DNA of 19,449 nt. It comes from CAZBGL01 sp964491375. GTDB taxonomy: Bacteria; Desulfobacterota; Deferrisomatia; Deferrisomatales; Deferrisomataceae. Positions within the stretch are counted from its first letter, which is position 1; the number at the start of each line of letters is the position of its first letter. Made by a program: the position numbers and the translations under genes. The notes under the pieces were generated by a model. That model did not search any database. It saw nothing but the letters and a program-made list of their open reading frames with translations, and was not told the origin of the DNA. Below are positions 14,749-19,449 of this stretch, in pieces. The DNA is taken from the NCBI GenBank assembly GCA_964491375.1, contig CAZBGL010000066.1, positions 1-19,449 of the forward strand, in the 5' to 3' direction.

Positions 14749-14787
14749 ACCGCAACGTCCAACCCACACCGCACGAGGAGGTATCCG

Positions 14788-15537
14788 ATGAAGATCATGG
14801 TGCCCATCCGGCGGGTCCCGAACCCCGACGTGAAGGTACGGCTGAAAAAGGACGGTTCGGGCATCGAGACCGAAGGCGTGAACTTCCTGATCAACCCCTT
14901 CGACGAGTACGCCATCGAAGAGGCGGTGCGCATCACCGAAAAGGGCGGGGGCGAGGTGTTCCTCGTCTCGATCGGCGGGCCCGAGAACGAGGAGACCCTG
15001 CGGGCCGGCCTGGCCCTGGGCGCGCACCGGGCGTACCTGGTGGACGTGGGCGGCGAGTGGCTGGACAGCGCGGCCATCGCCGACATCCTGGCCGGGGTGT
15101 ACAAGCAGGAGAACCCGGACCTGGTGATCATGGGCAAGCAGTCCGTGGACACCGACAACAACCAGGCCGGCCAGATGCTGGCGGCCAAGCTGGGCATCCC
15201 CCAGGCCTGCTTCGCGTACAAGGTGGAGCTCCAGGACGGCAAGGCCGTGGTGCAGCGCGAGATCGACGGCGGGCTCGAGGTGAAGGAGATCGGCCTGCCC
15301 GCGGTGGTCACGGCCGACCTGCGGCTCAACCAGCCCCGGTACGCGAGCCTGCCGGCCATCATGAAGGCCAAGAAGAAAGAGGTGCGCAAGGTCACCCCGG
15401 CCGACCTGGGCGTGGAGCCCAAGAACCGCACCCGCGTGCTCAGCCTGGCCGAGCCGCCGCCGCGCAAGGCCGGGCAGAAGGTGGCGAGCGTGGACGAGCT
15501 GGTGGACAAGTTGGTCAACGAGGCCAAGGTCCTGTAA
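14788..15537 (+). CDS. etfB: Electron transfer flavoprotein subunit beta
   Basis: A 249-aa EtfB that pairs with EtfA, contributes the AMP site and holds the recognition loop for acyl-CoA dehydrogenases. Typical segments are MKIMVPIRRVPNPDVK (1-16), GVNFLINPFDEYAIEEAVR (30-48), the nucleotide-binding GKQSVDTDNNQAGQM (117-130) and the beta-subunit signature PRYASLPAIMKAKKK (183-197). The start at 14788 has GAGGAGG upstream. Adjacent etfA and the acyl-CoA dehydrogenase fit a conventional rather than free-standing role. Nothing in the operon (no ferredoxin partner) suggests the electron-bifurcating type, although this cannot be excluded from the sequence alone. Confidence 0.95.
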   Translation: MKIMVPIRRVPNPDVKVRLKKDGSGIETEGVNFLINPFDEYAIEEAVRITEKGGGEVFLVSIGGPENEETLRAGLALGAHRAYLVDVGGEWLDSAAIADILAGVYKQENPDLVIMGKQSVDTDNNQAGQMLAAKLGIPQACFAYKVELQDGKAVVQREIDGGLEVKEIGLPAVVTADLRLNQPRYASLPAIMKAKKKEVRKVTPADLGVEPKNRTRVLSLAEPPPRKAGQKVASVDELVDKLVNEAKVL

Positions 15538-15586
15538 ACCCCGGGGACGGCGGATCCCGGTTCGTTAAGGAAAGGAGAGATGGATC

Positions 15587-16564
15587 ATGGCGATCCTGCT
15601 TGTGGGTGAGATGAGGGAAGGCGAGGTGCGGCACGCCACGTTTCCGGCGGCCACCGCGGCCAAGGAGCTGGCGGGGCTCCTGGGCACGGACTTCGACATC
15701 GTGCTCCTGGGCAAGGGCGCCCAGGCCGGCGCGGACCAGGTGAAGGGCCTGGGGGCCCAGAACGTGTGGTGGAGCGAGGCCGACGCCGTGGCCGACTACA
15801 CGGCCGAGGCCCACGCTCAGGCCCTGGCCGATCTCGTGAAGGACAAGGGGTACACTGCGGTGCTCACCCCGGCCACCACCACGGGCAAGGACCTCATGCC
15901 CAGGCTCGCGGCGCTCCTGGACGCCGGCATGGTGAGCGACGCCATCGGGTTCGAGAAGGGCGACGACGGCGTGGTCTACCTGCGGCCCATGTACGCCGGA
16001 AACGCCGTGGCCCGCGTGGTGATCGACTCGGACGTCCACGTGCTCACGGTGCGGGAGGCCGCGTTCGACGCGGCCGCGCCGGGGGCCGGGGACGCGGCCG
16101 TGGCCGAACTGCCGGTCCAGGTGGATGCGGGCAGTCTGAACGCCCGTTTCGTGGAGTACCAGCTCACCAAGTCCGAGCGGCCCGAGCTCACCGAGGCCAA
16201 GGTGGTGGTGTCGGCCGGCCGGGGCGTGAAGGACGCGGACGGCGTGAAGCTCATCGAGCAGCTGGCCGACCTTTTGGGCGCCGCCCTGGGGGCGAGCCGC
16301 GCCGTGGTGGACGAGGGGCTCCTGCCCAACGACCTCCAGGTGGGCCAGACCGGAAAGATCGTGGCCCCGGACCTGTACATCGCCTGCGGCATCAGCGGGG
16401 CCATCCAGCACGTGGCCGGCATGAAGGACTCGAAGGTCATCGTGGCCATCAACAAGGACGAGGAGGCCCCCATCTTCGAGGTGGCCGACTACGGCCTGGT
16501 GGACGACCTGTTCAAGGCCGTGCCCAAGCTCATCGAGAAGATCAAGGAGGCCAAGGCCTCCTGA
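15587..16564 (+). CDS. etfA: Electron transfer flavoprotein subunit alpha
   Basis: A 325-aa EtfA of normal length, without the N-terminal ferredoxin extension seen in some anaerobes. The N-terminal domain begins MAILLVGE. The C-terminal FAD domain shows VVSAGRGVKD (207-216), LLPNDLQVGQTGKIVAPDLYIACGISGAIQH (about 245-275), AINKDEEAPIFEVADYGLVDDLF (287-309). These are the hallmark FAD-binding elements. The ATG at 15587 follows GGAGAGATGGATC, 49 bp behind etfB. Together EtfBA carry electrons from the acyl-CoA dehydrogenase to the membrane FeS protein encoded next. A strong hairpin lies 10 bp after its stop. Confidence 0.96.
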   Translation: MAILLVGEMREGEVRHATFPAATAAKELAGLLGTDFDIVLLGKGAQAGADQVKGLGAQNVWWSEADAVADYTAEAHAQALADLVKDKGYTAVLTPATTTGKDLMPRLAALLDAGMVSDAIGFEKGDDGVVYLRPMYAGNAVARVVIDSDVHVLTVREAAFDAAAPGAGDAAVAELPVQVDAGSLNARFVEYQLTKSERPELTEAKVVVSAGRGVKDADGVKLIEQLADLLGAALGASRAVVDEGLLPNDLQVGQTGKIVAPDLYIACGISGAIQHVAGMKDSKVIVAINKDEEAPIFEVADYGLVDDLFKAVPKLIEKIKEAKAS

Positions 16565-16574
16565 GACGGGTGGC

Positions 16575-16610
16575 GCCCTCCGCCGGCGGGTCCGGCCGCC
16601 GGCGGAGGGC
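16575..16610 (+). terminator. 15-bp perfect GC hairpin between etfA and the FeS oxidoreductase gene
   Basis: Positions 16575-16589 and 16596-16610 are perfect 15-bp complements (arms GCCCTCCGCCGGCGG and CCGCCGGCGGAGGGC) with a 6-nt loop. There is no U-tract afterwards, so complete termination is unlikely. It sits within the 112-bp etfA-to-oxidoreductase gap and may attenuate transcription or protect the upstream mRNA, lowering the level of the downstream membrane protein and cytochrome. Confidence 0.5.
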
Positions 16611-16676
16611 GGGGTTGAGAGCGCCCAGGGGGGCGGTGGCTGACGGGTGGAGGAACCCGAGCAGGAAGGTTCGACC

Positions 16677-18623
16677 ATGCTGAACGCACTGGACTTTGCG
16701 CTTGTCCTTGCGGTGCTGGCCGTGCTGGCCGGGGGCCTGGCCTACAAGGCCCGGCGGATCGCGCTGGGGGCCCCGGAGGACCGCTCCGGGGACCTGCGGG
16801 AGCGCATGGGACGGCTCTGCCGGGCGGTGTGGGCACATGCCCGCATCCTGAAGGACCGGCCGGAGGGCCGCCACCACCTGTTCCTGTTCTATGCCTTTGC
16901 CGTGCCGCTGACGGTGATCCTGGTGGTGCAGGTGGCGTTCCGGCTGCCGGCCGTGCTGGCCTTCCCGGCGGCCTTCGTGCTCGACGTGGTGGGCTGCCTG
17001 GGCCTGTACGGCACCTGGCGGCTGTACGCCCGGCGGTACGCCGAGCGGCCCGACCGCCTGGACAACCGGCCCGAGGACCGCTGGGCGCTGGTGCTGCTCC
17101 TCCTGATCTTCGTCACCGGCTTCCTCACCGAGGGGCTCCGGGTGTCGGTGATGGGCGGTTGGGCCGGTCTGGCCAACCCGGTGGGGTTCGTGCTCAGCCT
17201 GCCCCTATCGCTGCTGCCCGAGCCGTGGCGGGTGGTGCTCGTGAAGGTGCTGTGGCGCACCCACCTGCTGCTCGTGCTGTTCGTGCTCGCGAGCCTTCCG
17301 TTCGGCAAGTTCGCCCACATTCCCTTCGGCGTCGCGAACATCTTCTTCCAGAACCTGGGGCCCAAGGGCGCGTTCCGTCCGGTGGACATCGAGAACGCCG
17401 AGGTCTACGGCGTGGGCCAGGTGGAGCACTTCACCTGGAAGCAGCTCCTGGACCTGGAGGCGTGCGTTCGGTGCGGCCGGTGCCAGGCCCGCTGCCCGGC
17501 CTACAACACGGGCAAGACCCTGAGCCCCAAGAAGGTGATCCAGGACCTCCGGGCCCACTGGATCGCCAAGGCGCCATACGTTCGAAAAGGCCAGGCCGAG
17601 GCGTTCGAGGAGCCCATGATCGACGGCTCCGGGGTCACCCAGGACGACATCTGGTCCTGCACCACGTGCCGGCACTGCATGGAGTCGTGCCCGATGATGA
17701 TCGAGCACGTGGACAAGATCGTGGACATGCGCCGGTACCTGGTGCTCATGGAGGGGCAGATGCCGCAGGAACTGGTGACCCTCAACAAGAACCTGGAAAA
17801 CAACTTCAACCCCTGGGGCGTGGGCTGGTCGGGCCGGAACGACTGGATGAAGCGCCGCCGGGTGGACGTGCGCATCCTCACCGAGGAGGAAGATCCGCGG
17901 TTCGACGTGCTCCTTTGGGTGGGATGCGCCGGCGCGTACGACGACCGGTACCAGCGGGTGGTGGCGTCGGTGTGCCGCCTGCTGGACCGGGCGGGGGTGT
18001 CGTTCGGCGTGCTGGGCACCCAGGAGAAGTGCTGCGGCGACCCGGCCCGGGCCACGGGCAACGAGTACCTGTACCAGACGCTCGTGGCCGAGAACATCGC
18101 GGCCATGGACGCCCTGGGCGTGAAGAAGATCCTGGCCACCTGCCCCCACTGCCTCAAGACCCTGAGCAAGGAGTACCCCCAGTTCGGCGGGAACTACGAG
18201 GTGGTGCACCACAGCGCGTTCCTGCTGGAACTCCTGGCCCGGGGGCAGCTCAAGCCGGTTCGTCCGGTCGAGGCCCGGGTCACCCTCCACGACTCGTGCT
18301 ACCTCTCCCGGTACGCGGACATGGTGGAGGAGCCCCGGGCGCTCCTGCGGGCGGTGGAGGGGGTGGAACTCGTGGAGATGCCCCGCTCCCGCGAGGAGAA
18401 CTTCTGCTGCGGCGCGGGCGGCGGGCGGATGTGGATGGAGGAGGAAGGCACCCGCATCAACAACGTGCGGGCGGAGGAGGCCCTGGGCACCGGCGCCGGC
18501 GTGATCGGCTCGGCCTGCCCCTTCTGCCTCACCATGCTCACCGACGGCGTGAAGGCCCACAAGCGGGAGGAGGAGGTGCAGGTGCTGGACCTCGCCGAGA
18601 TCCTGGAACGGGCCACGGCCTGA
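16677..18623 (+). CDS. Membrane FeS oxidoreductase, probable ETF:menaquinone oxidoreductase (HdrD-like, CCG domains)
   Basis: A 648-aa protein with an N-terminal membrane part and a C-terminal FeS part. Hydrophobic segments lie at about 6-24, 68-88, 92-112, 136-152, 165-181 and 187-208. His residues at 66/67, 196 and 214 are candidate heme b ligands (NarI-like). Two 4Fe-4S binding motifs follow: Cys263/266/269/273 and Cys328/331/334/338. Then come two CCG domains as in heterodisulfide reductase HdrB/D, with CCG at 452-454 and CPHC near 488, and CCG near 574 and CPFC near 612. This architecture is that of the membrane ETF:methylmenaquinone oxidoreductase (EMO) of anaerobic fatty-acid and benzoate degraders, which takes electrons from ETF to the quinone pool. 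The ATG at 16677 has AGGAAGG 7 nt upstream. Adjacent etfBA supports the call. The EMO identity is an inference by domain order. Confidence 0.88.
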   Translation: MLNALDFALVLAVLAVLAGGLAYKARRIALGAPEDRSGDLRERMGRLCRAVWAHARILKDRPEGRHHLFLFYAFAVPLTVILVVQVAFRLPAVLAFPAAFVLDVVGCLGLYGTWRLYARRYAERPDRLDNRPEDRWALVLLLLIFVTGFLTEGLRVSVMGGWAGLANPVGFVLSLPLSLLPEPWRVVLVKVLWRTHLLLVLFVLASLPFGKFAHIPFGVANIFFQNLGPKGAFRPVDIENAEVYGVGQVEHFTWKQLLDLEACVRCGRCQARCPAYNTGKTLSPKKVIQDLRAHWIAKAPYVRKGQAEAFEEPMIDGSGVTQDDIWSCTTCRHCMESCPMMIEHVDKIVDMRRYLVLMEGQMPQELVTLNKNLENNFNPWGVGWSGRNDWMKRRRVDVRILTEEEDPRFDVLLWVGCAGAYDDRYQRVVASVCRLLDRAGVSFGVLGTQEKCCGDPARATGNEYLYQTLVAENIAAMDALGVKKILATCPHCLKTLSKEYPQFGGNYEVVHHSAFLLELLARGQLKPVRPVEARVTLHDSCYLSRYADMVEEPRALLRAVEGVELVEMPRSREENFCCGAGGGRMWMEEEGTRINNVRAEEALGTGAGVIGSACPFCLTMLTDGVKAHKREEEVQVLDLAEILERATA

Positions 18624-18642
18624 GGGCGCGGGAGGAAGGCCG

Positions 18643-19449
18643 ATGAGACGCGTTGCTGCACTCGTGGCGGTGGTGCTGGCGGCCGGGTGGGCGGGAACGG
18701 CCCGGCCCGCGGAGATGGCCCCCGGCTTCCGCCCGCCTGAGAAGCGGATCGAGAAGCCCTACACGGACGACAAGTGCCTGGACAAGTGCCACGGGGTACC
18801 GGGGTTCGCCGCCGGGGACGAGACCGGCCGGCTCCGGGACCTGTACGTGGACCCGGCCGGGTTCGTGCAGTCGGTGCACGCGCGCAAGGGCATCGAGTGC
18901 GTGGACTGCCACGTGGACGCCGACCCCAACTTCCATCCCCGCACGGGGTACCCGAACGTGGACTGCCGGGCGTGCCACGCGGCCAGGCCCCCGGCCGATG
19001 CTTACCCGCCCCACGCCCTGGCCCGGCTCAAGGCCAAGGGGATCAAACGCCCGCCCGAGGAGGCCCGCAAGGCCGAGGGCTGGATGAAGACCCGGCACGG
19101 CGAGGCGTGGGCCGGAGGCAAGGAGAACGCCCCGTTCTGCCGCGACTGCCACACGGCCCACCGGGTGTTCCCGGCCGAGGACGCGCGGTCTTCGGTGAAC
19201 CGGGCGCGGCTGAAGGAGACCTGCGGCCGGTGCCACCGCGAGCAGGTGGAGGCCGGAAGGCCCGGCGCGCTGCTCGCCCGGTTCCGGATCGGAGGCCACG
19301 GAAAGGGCGACCTTTCGACCCGGTACGACGTGTCCGAGTGCGTATCGTGTCACCAGGGCGAGGCAGCCCACGGCGAGCGCACGGTCACCGGCCAGGCCTG
19401 CCCGAAGTGCCACCGGCCCGAAGCGGCCGGGAAGGCCGGGCTGGCCACC
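18643..19449 (+). CDS. Multiheme c-type cytochrome, exported (3' end outside the window)
   Basis: Translation from the ATG at 18643 (GGAGGAAGG upstream) runs open for 269 codons to the window end, so the gene is truncated. It has a short Sec signal peptide (MRRVAALVAVVLAAGWAGTA, cleavage about 20-23). Six canonical CxxCH heme sites lie at residues 86-90 (CVDCH), 108-112 (CRACH), 166-170 (CRDCH), 194-198 (CGRCH), 233-237 (CVSCH) and 253-257 (CPKCH). One further site at 45-50 reads C-L-D-K-C-H, a CX3CH spacing. Scattered His residues (79, 124, 152, 173, 219, 243) could be distal ligands. The pattern QSVHARKGIECVDCH recalls periplasmic multiheme cytochromes that accept electrons from quinol oxidation. 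It starts 19 bp after the FeS oxidoreductase, so it belongs to the same operon. The final heme number and the substrate are unknown. Confidence 0.9.
   Translation, partial: MRRVAALVAVVLAAGWAGTARPAEMAPGFRPPEKRIEKPYTDDKCLDKCHGVPGFAAGDETGRLRDLYVDPAGFVQSVHARKGIECVDCHVDADPNFHPRTGYPNVDCRACHAARPPADAYPPHALARLKAKGIKRPPEEARKAEGWMKTRHGEAWAGGKENAPFCRDCHTAHRVFPAEDARSSVNRARLKETCGRCHREQVEAGRPGALLARFRIGGHGKGDLSTRYDVSECVSCHQGEAAHGERTVTGQACPKCHRPEAAGKAGLAT

Overview
The window is very GC-rich and densely coded. Its gene content suggests a free-living, quinone-respiring Gram-negative bacterium of the old Deltaproteobacteria (Geobacter/Desulfuromonas/Deferrisoma-like). The clues are a DUF3786 protein, a bacteriohemerythrin, a complete short-chain beta-oxidation operon with an EtfBA plus membrane FeS ETF:quinone oxidoreductase, and a multiheme c-type cytochrome directly behind it. 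The taxonomic placement is an inference from gene content, not a database match.

Layout. (1) Positions 1-3108, minus strand: a compact operon read from about 3143 downwards from a near-consensus sigma-70 promoter. It encodes a DUF3786 protein, an outer-membrane beta-barrel candidate, a Tat-exported Sel1-repeat protein and an ornithine-cyclodeaminase/ketimine-reductase-family dehydrogenase. The genes overlap or nearly abut, and a long hairpin lies behind the last one. (2) Positions 3302-3727, plus strand: a bacteriohemerythrin transcribed divergently, with one of the seven usual iron ligands replaced by Gln. (3) Positions 3793-7903, minus strand: a nitrogen-control operon amtB-glnD-glnB joined by two 4-nt start/stop overlaps. 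It is preceded by a textbook sigma-54 -24/-12 element. (4) Positions 8260-9561, minus strand: a single-module ClpC-type AAA+ ATPase with an N-terminal domain I do not recognise, followed by a rho-independent terminator. (5) Positions 9562-10041: a 480-bp intergenic region rich in dyads and repeats. (6) Positions 10042-19449, plus strand: an XRE-cupin regulator followed by thiolase, 3-hydroxyacyl-CoA dehydrogenase, enoyl-CoA hydratase, acyl-CoA dehydrogenase, etfB, etfA, a membrane FeS/heme ETF:quinone oxidoreductase and a multiheme cytochrome c that runs off the window end.

How the genes work together. In region 6 a short acyl-CoA (probably butyryl-CoA) is oxidised to acetyl-CoA. Electrons from the acyl-CoA dehydrogenase pass through EtfBA to the membrane FeS protein and the quinone pool, and the exported cytochrome may carry them across the envelope. 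No acyl-CoA synthetase or CoA-transferase is in view. In region 3 the PII protein senses nitrogen/energy status, GlnD (de)uridylylates it, and AmtB is its transport target, with expression expected to depend on sigma-54 and an NtrC-type activator.

The most interesting items are the GlnD-in-the-middle nitrogen operon with its sigma-54 element, the regulator/operator architecture ahead of the beta-oxidation operon, the CX3CH heme-like motif in the cytochrome, the unusual Clp-like ATPase, the ligand-deficient hemerythrin, and the DUF3786-outer membrane protein coupling. No CRISPR array, insertion sequence, rRNA or tRNA gene was found.
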